Shown one piece after another: positions 11,401 to 22,304 of a stretch of DNA of 64,000 nucleotides (its first letter is position 1; every line of letters starts with the position of its first letter). The notes below the pieces were generated by a model, which saw nothing but the letters and a program-made list of their open reading frames with translations, had not been told where the DNA came from and ran no database searches. Origin of the DNA: Gordionus sp. m RMFG-2023. Lineage: Eukaryota; Nematomorpha; Gordioida; Chordodea; Parachordodidae. The position numbers were made by a program, and so were the translations under genes. The stretch spans positions 20,941,120 through 21,005,119 of the forward strand of contig NC_088778.1 in assembly GCF_954871325.1 (NCBI RefSeq), in the 5' to 3' direction.

Positions 11401-14400
11401 GGGGGGGGGGGATTTGCCTCTCTGCCCCCCCCCCGCTGCGTACGCCAATGGTAGAGAGTACAAACTAAATGATAAAGTTTATTTACTTTTAAAATAATAA
11501 AATACATGTCCTTTCCTGCAGTGTTGTTAAACGCTACTTTTAAAAGTAGCGCGCTATCGCTACCGCTATCGTTTTCAAATGAGTAGCGCGCTATTAGCTA
11601 CTTTTTACGCTACTTTGATTTTTTTTTTAAATATTTTTTTTTACGTAACTTTATTTCCATAAATAAAATATTGATATAAAAACATGACAATAATTTGTTA
11701 CATATATATATATATTTTATTTATTATTGCACTTTAATAATAATAACATTTCGGTACTGTCATCCCCAAGTCTAGAGCGACGATCAGAAAGTATAAGCTT
11801 TACCATACTAAATAATCGTTCAGCACTAGCACTTGAGGGCAACGCAGTATTAAATTTAATAAACAAAATTTATATGAAAAAAATCATCAAAAATATTTAA
11901 ATTAGTATTTTTAGATTTAAAAAAAGCATCTATAGGTTCAATATTATTATTATTATTTATTTCAAAAAAATCGTCTTTGGAAGGCTGCGGTTTCGATCTT
12001 GCTATAGTATCGTGGTTAGGCATGCCATTTTTTAACGTTACCATCAGCCTATCAAGTTGCCATTTAGATTCAGTCAAATAATGTATGGCCAATTTAACTT
12101 GAAACTAGGATGAACGATAGCAGCTATTACATTATCATCATCATACAGATCTGGAAATCTAATTTATATAAAGTGACTGTATTTATTATAAAAAAAAGAA
12201 GAATACCATTTTAATTTTTAAAATTTAAATTTATCTGAGATTTAGATTCATTTATAAATAAAATATTAAAATAGCAATAAATTATGGTAAATAAAAATTT
12301 TAAAAATATAATTATTATACACAAGGTAATTAATAATATATTAATTTTGAATTTTATATTAATTAATAATACTATATATTAATATTATAGATTGTGTTTT
12401 AAATTAAGCCAATTTAAATTATGGCTAATCAAGCAATAAATCATTCATTTTATATAATTGAATAATAGTAAATAAAAATAAAGTTTTGACCTTTTCTCAA
12501 TGCCTTTTAGCACAGACTCTACCAGTGGTTGACAAAATTTTAGATTATTGATTCTTTTGATTGGTAATTAATATACTCAGTGTGGGCACATAATATCCCA
12601 TGCTCATATTATCTTGCCCTTCTAAGATTTTAAGTGAAGCAGCAACATATTGCATAACCTAAAAAATTAAAATGGTTAAATATAATATAATTTATCATTA
12701 TCCGTTATCATCTTACAAACCTTGTTTTGAATTTTGTAAGACCTATGGATTTCTGCAATAATATTGGCTAGAATGTCATAAGTCTGACAGCCAATTATTC
12801 TCTTTAGAGCTAACGCTACAGATTTTTGTTTTAGATTTTTAGGATCAATCTAATGTGCAGTTACTCCTAAATAAGCTCTAAAAATATGACATATTATAAA
12901 TAAGAAAATAAACATTTTTACCTTCTATTGTGAGTCCAGCAATCTGCCGTTGTACAGACGTAGGAGACATCTGATAGATTTAATATCAAATATTCTTTCA
13001 TTTCCTTAAAGCTCTCCAAAATTCTTGCCATCAATGTCTGCCGGCAAAATATCTTGGTCAGTGGAGAAAAAGTGTTTATCATCTTTATAAAAGAATCATT
13101 ATCCACCAAGGATAATGGTTGAACTGTATTTATTATAAAGTTCATAATGACTTTGTCAGCCAATTTTTGGGATACACCAGGTGTTGATGAATCCAAATTG
13201 GTTAATTTTGTTTGTATTAAATTTGATTTGGAAGTGGGTTTATCTTCTTCCATTACCCCAAAACTTTTGAGATATTTTTCAATCTCTTTATAATTTGAAG
13301 TGTGCACAGTCTAAAATTATAAAATACTTGGAATAAAAATTATGTAGGAGATAAGTACATAAAAATGATTGAAATAACTATTTTAAAATGTTTTAAATAA
13401 TTTAGATAAAATTTATGAATATATAAAAAAAAATGATTGGTTTTTGATTTTAATTTATTTTAAAAATTAAAGATTAGCCTAAACATTGATATTAAATTTG
13501 TTTAATATATTACCTTTAAATGTTCGTATGATTTGAAGAGATAATTTTGCGGCACATCTTGCACCGAAACCGATATCCAGTATTAATTTTTTCTTCAAGG
13601 TTAAAGTATTTCTTGAATTTTGGGAAAGGATCATCTATATTTTGCTCATTTTCCAAAGAAATTACAATATCTTCAACAATCTCACACATAACAAGATTTA
13701 TAATGCTTAATATAAAATGTAAAATGAAATATAAAATAAGATAAAAGCAAGGACATACCAATAACGGAATTTCAAAAATATATAATTTTGAATACGCGAA
13801 ATATAAATTAAATACAGATTGCTATTTAACAACTGTTTATATCTAATATATAACAATAATGTATGATGGGATCTCTCAAATCCCATTTAGGAGAGGCCAA
13901 CTTTTGGTATGGGACTATTCCTGTATTGACCCCTTGGCCCCATCCAACCACGCCATCAACATCCTTGACCAGAAGGAACAACTTAAAATTTCTAAATACA
14001 CAGAAATAATAAACGATCATTGCTTCATCCCAATCATATCAACCACTCTTGGCACCTTCGGCAAACTCGCCTTAGCATTTTTCAAAAAATTAGGATCACA
14101 AATCAGCAAACTCTCAGAAGAACCCCGAGAGGGTTTTTTTCTTCGTCAACGATTATCCATAGCGATTCACAAAGCAAATTATATCAGTTTCTATGGTAGC
14201 CTTCTAGCCAAAGAGCTATCATAGACAACGCTTACGTCCCTTTTTCATTTTTGTTTCCATTTAATTTTTATACTTTTGTTATTATATTAAATAATAATAT
14301 ATCAAAATAATTTATAAAAATATAATTAATTAAAACAATTAAAATTTTACAATATTTTTAAATATAAATTTAAATTTCAAAATTAAATTAAATAAAAGGA

Positions 14401-15992
14401 TTATAATTTTAGATTTTATAAAAAATATTTTTTAATAATATTTAGATGTATTTATTATGTAAAATTGAAAGTAGCGAAGTAGCGCGCTACTTCGCTACTT
14501 CCTAAATTAGTAGCGCGCTATAGCTACCGGTACTGAAAAAAGTAGCGCGCTATAGCTACCGCTACTGAAAAAAGTAGCGCGCTATAGCTACCACTACTGA
14601 AAAAAGTAGCGCGCTATTTTAACAACACTGCTTTCCTGCCTTAATAATATTTCTAATAAAATAACAACTTCTCAAAAAATAAACCGCAGCTTTCAAACCA
14701 CATCCCGAATTTAGAAGTTTGATCTCTAAATCCAATCTATCCCCTCTTCTCTAGGCGTTTTTCAAGATACACCTTCTTGTAATAAAATATTATACATATG
14801 TTAAATATCATAACTTAAACATGATTAAAAGAGTACAATATTGCATAAATAATTTTTATTTTGGTTAAAACAAATGCAAATCGTATTCATTAAATATTTA
14901 TCAATCTAAAATATTAATTTTTAATATAACTTTAAATTATGTTTTAATTAAATTTTTTTTCTCAAAAATTTCTATAATTTCTTAAAATCTCTAAATTGAA
15001 TTTAATATACTTATAAATAAATATACTTTAAAGCCAGTATTATAATAATGTCAAAAAAAATTAATTTTATATTTAGACTTCTATTTTATGTCTGGACCAA
15101 CTATTACATATAGGTATTACAACGTACCCAGAGTATGGTATGGTTGGGTTAAAAAAGGTTTTTTAGATATAATTTTCCAAAAAAGTAGTTTTTATAAAAT
15201 ATATATTTTCTATTTCAAATAGCCTATACTTTTAGGATTTAGAAGATGTTTATTTATTCAGATTAGTCGAATATTATTAAATTTATTCAGGTTTGAACGA
15301 AAAGTTTCCCAACCATTCATACCCCCCCCCCCCCCCTAATAACTGTTTAAAATTTTAATTTAATGATATACATCATTTAAATATATTGTAAAATAAAAGT
15401 CGTATAATTATGTGCCCTAATTTCACACAATAAATAAATAATCATCAGGAAAAAATAATAAGAATCTTTTAATAAATGTTTATTTTCATGTAAGGGGAAT
15501 GTTATCTTCCAAAACTAAAGGGCCCTTGCAAAGCTTTCTTTCCCCGATATCATTACGACCCAGAACAAGAACGATGCCGATTTTTTACTTATGGAGGTTG
15601 TAAAGGAAATGGGAACAATTTTGAAAGTATGGGAGATTGTGAAAGAGCCTGTATCCCAAATGAAACAGTTACGGCTACCACATTGACAATTTTTTCTTTG
15701 CCTTCTAATTATACAACCATTTTATCGAAAAGTAAATCAATTTATTTAAAGAATTAAATAATTTCTACTGATAATAGCACAATTCTTTATAAATTATCAT
15801 TTTTTCTTGTTTACATTAGTGAATATATGCAATTTACCTTATGATATTGGACAATGTACAGGTAACATCACCAAATACTATTATACAGACCAAGAGGATA
15901 TATGTAAACCCTTTATATTTACTGGATGTGGTGGTAACAAAAATAATTTTGACGATGAAGAAAATTGTAATCATCTTTGTAAAAAAAAGTAA
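8475..15992 (+). CDS. Secreted four-domain Kunitz (BPTI-type) protein, 5 exons, complete
   Basis: Exons are 8475-8538, 8583-8747, 9128-9292, 15495-15731 and 15820-15992, predicting 267 residues. Exon 1 encodes a hydrophobic signal peptide (MGVRKAIFAFIYLDIL). Exons 2-5 each encode one Kunitz domain, and all introns are phase 1, the classic symmetrical arrangement for shuffled Kunitz exons. Spacing between cysteines 2-3, 3-4 and 4-5 is 15, 7 and 12 residues in every domain. Domains 2, 3 and 4 have all six cysteines; domain 1 has only four. The residue after cysteine 2 (P1 site) is Asn, Thr, Lys, Thr in domains 1-4, so only domain 3 (GPCKAFF) looks like a trypsin inhibitor. A Thr/Ser-rich linker follows domain 3. 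The last exon ends HLCKKK then TAA; a GTAAGT overlaps the stop but its phase does not fit. Introns are 44, 380, 6202 and 88 bp. AATAAA lies at 16198-16203. Splice sites are read by eye. Confidence 0.88.
8583..8747 (+). CDS. Kunitz domain 1 exon, four-cysteine variant
   Basis: A 165-bp phase-1 exon flanked by TTTACAG and a GTATAT donor. Aligned without gaps to the next exon, the first cysteine is Ser (SIS against DIC) and the sixth is Asn (ERKN against IRSC). The pair lost is the one that joins the two ends of a Kunitz fold (Cys5-Cys55 in BPTI numbering); the 14-38 and 30-51 pairs remain. The exon is otherwise open and well spliced. Confidence 0.85.
9128..9292 (+). CDS. Kunitz domain 2 exon
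   Basis: A 165-bp phase-1 exon with acceptor ATATAAG and donor GTAAAT. It carries six cysteines (ICSLP, GTCTG, KSCKP, GGCGG, MECIR, RSCV) and the YGGCGGN core. The P1 residue is Thr. It is below usual ORF-length thresholds because it has no ATG near its start. Confidence 0.88.
9293..10865. other. Start of the expanded Kunitz intron 3, with hAT-like end
   Basis: Up to 9940 no element is recognised. At 9945 a terminus-like CAGGGATGTGAACCCTTCG is followed by repeats of GGGTCCGGGTTCGGG, typical of the ends of a hAT or hAT MITE. Its interior to about 10865 has no open frame, and its other end is missing because the sequence joins directly to another hAT fragment. Confidence 0.45.
10866..11450 (-). 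mobile_element. hAT copy C, truncated (GCGTACGCAG family)
   Basis: From TGTCATGTTTTTGAAAAG to the end CTGCGTACGCCAATG it parallels 4117-4672 of copy A closely, including the long G-run/C-run pair near the end. The other half and its TIR are absent, so no target duplication can be tested; the base after the end is GTAGAGAG. It lies in intron 3 of the Kunitz gene. Confidence 0.8.
12918..13307 (-). pseudogene. hAT transposase central fragment (copy D)
   Basis: 129 open codons. FIINTVQPLSLVDNDSF is the usual hAT segment after the BED finger, and VCTTADCWTH carries the first catalytic Asp of the RNase H-like domain. The frame ends at a GTAAAA donor-like site, and the next exon continues with a stop in YLGVTAH-x-IDP where the family has Trp. 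Confidence 0.75.
13516..13761 (-). pseudogene. hAT transposase N-terminal piece with BED-like finger (copy D)
   Basis: 81 codons; the C-terminal half (INTGYRFRCKMCRKIIS) has the Cys-x2-Cys half of a BED zinc finger and then enters an intron-like region. The first 20 residues are hydrophobic and may not be translated. Confidence 0.55.
13859..14224 (+). other. Retroelement-type C-terminal ORF fragment inside hAT copy D
   Basis: 121 open codons in the opposite orientation to the transposase and visibly richer in G+C. The pattern GQLLVWDYSCIDPLAPSN, then KISKY, FIPIISTTLGTFG, and FLRQRLSIAIHKANYISFYG recalls a C-terminal region common in reverse-transcriptase proteins of invertebrate elements (from memory, family not named). 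An in-frame stop lies just upstream, and homology begins at once, so it is a 5'-truncated copy that landed in the hAT. It is a relic with no independent function shown. Confidence 0.6.
15495..15731 (+). CDS. Kunitz domain 3 exon with Thr/Ser-rich tail
   Basis: A 237-bp phase-1 exon. The domain reads ECYLPKLKGPCKAFF.. through YGGCKGNGNNF.. to CERAC, with all six cysteines and Lys at P1, matching BPTI's CKA. The last 24 codons (NETVTATTLTIFSLPSNYTT..) form a probable linker to domain 4, with possible N- and O-glycosylation sites. Confidence 0.88.
15732..15819 (+). other. Kunitz gene intron 4
   Basis: An 88-bp phase-1 intron, GTAAAT..TTACATTAG, between the domain 3 and domain 4 exons. Confidence 0.8.
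15820..15992 (+). CDS. Kunitz domain 4 exon, terminal
   Basis: Begins after TTACATTAG. It encodes ICNLPYDIGQCTGN.. TGCGGNKNNF.. NCNHLC with all six cysteines and Thr at P1, then three lysines and TAA. The phase-2 GTAAGT that overlaps the stop could serve an alternative 3' exon, but the phase-1 rule of the gene argues against it. Confidence 0.85.
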
Positions 15993-16856
15993 GTGTTGTT
16001 TAGGTCATTTCTAAGTAGAACGTTCTTTCATAGCTGTTTTTGAGACATGTTTACAACAATTTTTTATTTACTTATTTCTTAAACAAAATGATTTGTTGAA
16101 TCCATTTTTTTGTAACATAATATATAAAAAAAGAGTTGACGGTGTTTCGGTTTCAGGCCATTTAATCCTTTATAAAAAACAAAATTTGTTTGGAAATAAT
16201 AAAAAAAATTGCTAAAATCATTCCTCAGAAACAGGTTTGAAGAAACGTTCTATCTGGAAATGGCTTTAGCATATTGAAATATTAACTCAATTGATAAAAA
16301 AAATTATTTGGAAAAAATTGAATCGAACATATCATAGCTTTTATAAATTATACAGTGTACAATTTTTCTGTGTTTATCGTTTTGATTTTGCGTCCTAGAA
16401 ATCTTTAAGTTAACCAATTATTTTTTGTCCTTTGAAAGGCAATATAAATGAGTTAAACATTATATTAATAGGATAATCATATCCATGGTATATTTAATTT
16501 CTTTTAAAAAAGATTTAATACCGCAAAACAGTTTTCATCGTTAATTTTTTAAAGTTTTTAAAAAATATTTTCCATTACTAGTCTTTATGCAAATAAATTA
16601 AACACCATCTATTATAAATAACAAATTCCAACAAAAAAATAATAAATCTAAAATTGACATGCATCTTCTCAGTAAGAGTATGATAAAGAGAAGAATGAAA
16701 CAGCGAAAAATTGTGAATCTCGCTTATATCTCTTAGAAAATTGGGGATAAAGATGAAATTTCGTCCATTTTTTAAATTTTTTATTTAAATAGAGCTGTTT
16801 ATTTCCCTAGCATCTATTAATATCAATTTCAAATTTTCTAGGTGATGTAAATGATT

Positions 16857-17081
16857 CTAATAATTTTTTACTCGTTCTTCGCAAAAGTGTACCATATTTC
16901 CAGACCAATTGTGTAAGATTGACGATTCCTTTAAATTTTTGTACACATAATAATTAACTGTAGATACTATTTTGTGGTCTGCACGATTAAATGATATTAT
17001 TTGTCTTACAATACCGTTTAAAGAATTTAAATTCTTAAAAAATTTAATTATGAAAAAATAGAATTGAATTTTTTGAAACAA
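16857..17081 (-). CDS. Unrecognised ORF, possible exon
   Basis: 74 codons ending in TAG. After a TTTTTTAAG acceptor-like site at about codon 18, the rest has mixed codons and a normal amino-acid balance, with Trp, Cys and His residues (LHNWSGNMVHFCEERV), unlike the Phe/Ile/Lys-rich noise around it. No family is recognised. It may be the last exon of a minus-strand gene or part of a decayed element. Confidence 0.3.
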   Translation of the reverse strand: MFQKIQFYFFIIKFFKNLNSLNGIVRQIISFNRADHKIVSTVNYYVYKNLKESSILHNWSGNMVHFCEERVKNY

Positions 17082-17399
17082 AAAGATATATAATAGCCAA
17101 CCTGCAGACCCAGTGGCGTCTAGAGCTAATTTTTATGTATTTACACTTTAAATATTTTGATTAATAAATATTCAATCTAGACTATTAATATCATTAGCTC
17201 AGAGTGGTGACTTTTACACTACCCCTCCCCAAGCCACTGACAATTTTATCCTCCTGAAAAATATACCTACCTAAAAAATTTTACCCTAACCTCGAGTTCT
17301 TATCCCCTACCTATTCGCAAGTTAATTTTACCCCCAACTAAATGAATTACACAGTACCACTGAAAGTGAAATCCCAAATGATTATTACTTCTATAAGAA
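17082..17399. other. Intergenic stretch with a hAT-like end
   Basis: CAGTGGCGTCTAGAGC at 17111 looks like a hAT terminus; a similar phrase in reverse (TAGACGCTGG) occurs near 50131. Pyrimidine-rich CCTACC phrases follow to 17330. No gene is seen. Confidence 0.3.
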
Positions 17400-17619
17400 T
17401 AGTGTTGTAAACGGCTCATTTTGAGCCGATTTTTAAAAACAGCTAATTCAATATTTTATTAGGAAAAATATTATGCAAGCCTTAAGATTTCGCTCATAAG
17501 TGGCATAACGGTTTGAACATCTATTAAAGAAAATTTGGAAGAGGCAATATTATTTTGGGTAAAGTATTGGGCTAACCATTTTTAAAAATCGGCTCAAATC
17601 GAGCCGTTTAATGACACTA
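17400..17619. mobile_element. 220-bp hAT MITE, TAGTGTTGT ends
   Basis: Starts TAGTGTTGTAAACGGCTC and ends GAGCCGTTTAATGACACTA. The inverted repeats extend inward through GATTTTTAAAAA. The flanking 8-mers TATAAGAA and TATAAGAT match at seven of eight positions. The end resembles that of copy D, so it may be a non-autonomous relative. Confidence 0.82.
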
Positions 17620-19739
17620 TATAAGATAGATAGTATATGCATAATATACACTTTAAGAAAATTTTAAATTATATTTATAATTGCAAATAAAATTTCAAAA
17701 ATAAAGTAATAGAATGGTATTTGTATCATGCAAATAAGACTATGTAGAAGATTAGCTAAATATCAAAGAAAAAATTTTCTTTCTAAATATTCAATTAAAA
17801 ACGTATTGCAAAAAAAGTTGAATACTACATATTACAAAAACTATATTGTAACATATAATTGAGTAACCAAGTAGATTAATTGCAAATGTAGTAATATCCA
17901 TATTTTAATGTGATCTTTTAATATCTTATCTCACTGGATTTTACCCATTCCAACCATTTTATGAATAAAGTTATATATCCTCTTTTGCTCAGGGTCTAAG
18001 TATAAGCAATCAAAATTGACTATTTACCATAAATATAATTTTCATGGTTCCTCCTCTGAAATCTAGTTAGCATTATATTCCCACTTTAATGATAAATTTA
18101 TCTTGCATTTTTTAAAGTTATTTTGACCATAAATATTATGGTCATAAATCACAAATAACTCATATAATGTAAATAATATATAATTTATTAGCGTGGTATC
18201 TCTAAATTAGGTGGGTTCAGGTGTTATTCAACTTTTAGAATCATTTTCCTGACCAGAATATATTCGAAATCATAGACAACTCGAAATACAGCAAAGTATG
18301 TAGCATTTGAACAGATGTTTCAAATGTATGTTAATTATTTTTTTTTAAACTGCGGACTGGATCGATTTAATTTAAATTTTCCTATTGGCCTGGCCGAGAT
18401 GACCACATAATTTAAGTTATGCAAGATAAAATTTCTAATGGATAAAAAATATTTAACAAATTAATGAACTTTTTAAAAGCAAGCTTAGTCTATTTTAGCA
18501 ACAAATATATACCAGGATTTTGTTATATTATTCATAAAAAATATTCTATTTTCTTTATATTTGAAAATTATCTACTAAAAAATGTAAATGTTGGGCGGTA
18601 ATTCTGGTTCAGAGGGTATAATTTTCATGCTAATTTCAAGTAATAAAATATCATTTTTATTTTTACTTTTATCTTATTTAGTATATAAATATTTAACCGA
18701 ACATCGGATCTAGGAGTTAATAAATCAAACTGCTATTTGAAATAAAGGGTTGTGTGAAATAAACAGAACCTTATTTAAAGCTTTTGAAATATAAAATTTA
18801 TAAAGAATTCCTATTCGGAACTTTATTAAATTTAGAAAATAAAATGTAAATCCAGCTTAAAAATTTTAAGATAAATTTTCTAAATTATATGGTATAGTTT
18901 GGTTAATTCAAACCCGCCCTCGGTTAAAAATATGACAAGTTTTCAAGCCAAACTGTAGTTGCTTAAAAAGTTGGACTAACAACTATGATTTAGTTTATAA
19001 TTAATGGCTGTTAACCTTAAAAGTAGTAAATTATTGACGGTAGGTGCAGGCCGGACCATTAAAATATTATCTATAATTTGTTTGCAATGCCCCTAAATTA
19101 TTTTTCTTCGAATAATAATTTTACAAGTTGCCTGGACCTTAATAATATAATTCTTGAAAGAAAACGACATAACTAATTCATCTTTAAAAATCTAAAACTT
19201 TGGTCTGGCCTGTTAATATATTTTGTACTATTTGTTTGGCCCATCTAACGGTCCCTAAATATTACATTATATTAAATAAAATTGATTTTTATGAAATATT
19301 TCAAGATTATTAAAAGATTCCGATACATCTACTACAATCATAGATGAAGCTGGGCACATTTCGAATGATTCTATTATATATTCTGATGTAAATATGTTGA
19401 TTTAGGCTATTATATTCAGATGGAAGATATTTTTTTAATATATAAAAGGGATTAAAAATTTATTTGTACAATAAAATATTATTTACTTATACATTTATAT
19501 ATATGTGTACTGATATTATATTCTTCAGTATTCAACCTATAAATTATCTTCAAAATTATTAATATAAATGAAAGTTATTTTTATTATATCTCAGTTCATC
19601 CAACAAAACATTAATTTTTTCATTATATTTCTAGTAGGCCTATTCAAAAACGAATATGAATAATCGATCAAAATATAAAATTTAATTCATTACACCTATA
19701 TAAATTGGAACTAAAAGAATTTTTTAAAGTATATAAAAT
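17620..19739. other. Intergenic stretch without a supported gene
   Basis: AT-rich sequence with scattered GC-rich phrases (GGCCTGGCCGAG at about 18396, GGCCGGACC at about 19049, GGTCTGGCCTG at about 19202) that look like worn ends of hAT MITEs, but no matching pair with a target duplication could be fixed. No open frame is informative. Confidence 0.4.
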
Positions 19740-20650
19740 CTATCGTCTTCTCGGCGGATGTAAAAGCTATTTAAAGAGGTTGAAGTCAGAAAGGGCATCT
19801 GATTGTAAAAAAACCGCTACAAAGCCTCTCATGTTAAACTTAAATATGAGCGGGTTAAAGCCGTAAAGCTCACCCACCTATGATGATAAAAAGAAGGACG
19901 AGGAACGGTGGAACCACAATTCGTGAAAAAGAGGCAGCTATATACTAGCTGGCAGTATATAAAGAAACCTGTCTAAGTGGGGGAAGAGTTGCGACGTGGA
20001 ATCCCATGACGGAGGGAATGGTGCAAGAGCGGCAATTGGCAAGACAAATTAAAAGTATAAATTTTTCTAGCAAAGAAGCAACGATGTGGGTGAACTAATA
20101 GAGATGAAAAAGTTGGATAATGATTATCGTGATCTTTGTTAGAAGACTATCTCTGCATATGCTCCCCAAGTTGGCAGAAGTATCGAAGAGAAAGATACAT
20201 CTTAGGATAGTCTATTGGAAGTAGCATCAAGACTAGTGAAAAGGGAATTACTTGAACGGACATGTGGGAGTTAGTAGTAGGAGCATGAAGGAGCTCACGG
20301 GTGATTTAGTTTCAGAATGAAAAATACAGAAGGAGAGAGGATATTATATTTTGGTGATGCTATGGAAATGGTTGTTTATAATAACCTGTTTGAGAAAGAA
20401 GCAGAAAAGCTTTGATTTAAAAATCGGGTCGGGTGGTGCTAAAAACGGATTGAATTATTTGTTGGAGGAGATGTGATGATAGGTGTATAGTGAAAAATAT
20501 AAAAATGATACCGGAGGATAGGATGAATTGAACAGCACCTTTTTGTTGTAAGGGATCGTATTTTTAAAGGCGTGAGGATCACTAAAGTATACTGAGCGTA
20601 AGGTTTGGAAATTGAAGGAGTGTTAGATAAAAATTTAATAGAACACTGGC
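19740..20650 (+). pseudogene. Decayed LINE, 5' apurinic-endonuclease region
   Basis: Read on the plus strand, fragments in order match the APE-type endonuclease of non-LTR retrotransposons: a WN-like start near 19998, VISAYAPQVG at about 20149, and, further on, HGGFSFRMKNTEGERILYFG then NNLFEKEAEKL near 20290-20410. More than six stops and shifts interrupt it. It is richer in G than its surroundings. The reverse transcriptase part is absent. The clade is not resolved. Confidence 0.65.
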
Positions 20651-21692
20651 AATAAGAATAGGAAGTTACATAAGTATCAGAGAAAAAATAGACTAATTTA
20701 TTTAAAAAGGATGACCCAAAAATAAATTATATACCCAATAATTAGATAAAATTAAAAATATTATCACAATACAAATATATCATACATAGGCATTGGGGAG
20801 TTGGTATGTTACAAAAAAATCTAATATTTTCACATAATATTTGAATTAGCCATTAAAAAGTGTTAAAAAAACATTTTTAATGAATATGCAATTAAAAATA
20901 AAATTTTAAAGAAAGTGAGAAGATAAAAAGGAAAAATATTCCATAATATAAAAATATTTAATTTAGCGCGATATACAAACAAAATGATGGATCTTATGAT
21001 GATTATTATCTTAAATAATGAAAGAAATTTAATTTTATGGCGCATAGTATTTAATTTCAGTTGTCTTAACTGTTCGAATAGTATAAATAGTAAGACTTAA
21101 AACAATTTTTTCGATTTTTGATCATTGTGAGATCTAAAAAAACAAAACAATTATAATTAAAATCTTGATATATGTTTGAAAATTGATTACTTTCACGATA
21201 TAAATAGCAAAAAAATTTTATCGTTCTATTTCTTTATTTAAGTAAATAAAATAGGAAATTTTAAGCTAACTATAATAGCAAAACTTAGCAACTCATTGAT
21301 ATGCAGATTTTCCTTATTAACTTAAAATTTATAAAGTACCACTTATATAAAGTGGCTATAAATTAAGCGTATTTGTAGCTAAGCCTTTAAAAAGGTTTTA
21401 CTATATTGTATATTATTGAAAATATTCAAAAAATTTTTTAGTAGAAACTTGTAAATGATGTATCCTGTCAAAATACAAATTTGTAATACCGCAAAAATAA
21501 CGAAATGAATTGGTGTCAAGCAATTAACAGGTTTAGAATAGTCTCTCTAAATAAAATAAAACAAGTATAATTACCATTTACTAAAATATATATGGCGATA
21601 ACTAATATGATACTTATCTCTAAATTTAATTTCAATATCTAATTATATCGATTTAAATGATCAGATATGAAGATTTTGCAAGATTAATAAAT
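20651..21692. other. No supported gene; possible 3' part of ERGIC-53 locus
   Basis: If the ERGIC-53 gene on the minus strand is complete, its transmembrane and cytoplasmic-tail exon should lie here or further left. A hydrophobic minus-strand frame at 20863-21045 ends in LKMFF but lacks convincing splice sites, so it is not called. Confidence 0.25.
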
Positions 21693-21917
21693 TCAGAAAA
21701 GTAAACTATAATTAAATAAATAAACCGTTTTTTTGACCAAACGGTACAAAGCCTCTTTCATGTGGTTAATTTCTTCCTTGATTTCTTTATCGGAGTATGA
21801 AGATGGTGGTGCATTTTTTATGTTTATCATTTGTTTGTTTAAAGCATCGAAAGAAAATCTAATTTTGAAAATAATGTCATAAATTAAGGAAAGATCTCCC
21901 AGACCAGTATAAAACAT
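21693..21917 (-). CDS. Candidate later exon of ERGIC-53 (coiled-coil stalk)
   Basis: After an acceptor-like TTTTCAAAATTAG the frame reads SFDALNKQMINIKNAPP then SDKEIKEEINHMKEALYRLV, ending at a GTTTAT donor-like site. The final part resembles the membrane-proximal helix of vertebrate ERGIC-53 (IKEHLHIVKRDIDNLVQR, from memory). The acceptor phase does not match the donor of the preceding exon called here, so at least one exon would be missing between them. Confidence 0.35.
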   Translation of the reverse strand: MFYTGLGDLSLIYDIIFKIRFSFDALNKQMINIKNAPPSSYSDKEIKEEINHMKEALYRLVKKTVYLFNYSLLF

Positions 21918-22304
21918 AAAGTGATAAATAGCAATTAAATCGTGTCAATATACCATTTCGATTTACCCCAACCTCTCATATTTTTATTTTTTCCATTAAC
22001 GTATCAAGAGATCAAATTTTTAAAATTTAAGTTTTCATTTACATAGCCTCAGTTTAAAATTTTGTGAAGGTGTGCACGTCTACTACGGGGAAGGGGGGGG
22101 GGTTTAAGAAGCAATATGGTAGAAATAGGGAAGGGGATAGGAGTGTTTAACATTTTTTTTAATTAATTAAAACTATAAATGATAATTATTTAAAAAATAT
22201 AATAAAATATACAAAAAAGTAAAAAATTTAAAACAAAACAAATATAGAAAACTGTATAAAGAGCACAAATGGTATAAAGAGAGAAAAAAATAAGAGGTAT
22301 AAAG

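Larger units (their letters stand above)
11519..14630 (-). mobile_element. hAT transposon copy D with TAGCGCGCTA-rich ends
   Basis: It begins CAGTGTTGTTAAACGCTAC and ends TATTTTAACAACACTG; the flanks carry an exact 8-bp duplication CTTTCCTG (11511-11518, 14631-14638). Inside both ends the phrase GTAGCGCGCTA recurs several times, in the right arm as an approximately 34-bp repeat. On the minus strand the transposase pieces run in order: a BED-type finger (13516-13761, RFRCKMCRK), the central hAT segment (12918-13307, ending TTADCWTH), a next exon at about 12720-12880 (YLGVTAH, stop for the usual Trp, IDP), and the dimerisation motif LPSSASAERLFS at about 11780-11850. Splice-like GTAAAA and TTTTTAG borders sit between pieces. 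At least one nonsense change makes it inactive. Confidence 0.88.

Noticed and set aside
11295-11507. Minus-strand frame with a poly-proline run
   Set aside because: The proline run is the long G-run at the end of hAT copy C; such homopolymer lengths are also unreliable.
20863-21045. ERGIC-53 transmembrane exon ending in LKMFF
   Set aside because: The hydrophobic frame is what A+T-rich sequence gives by chance, no acceptor with fitting phase is present, and position -3 from the end is not Lys.
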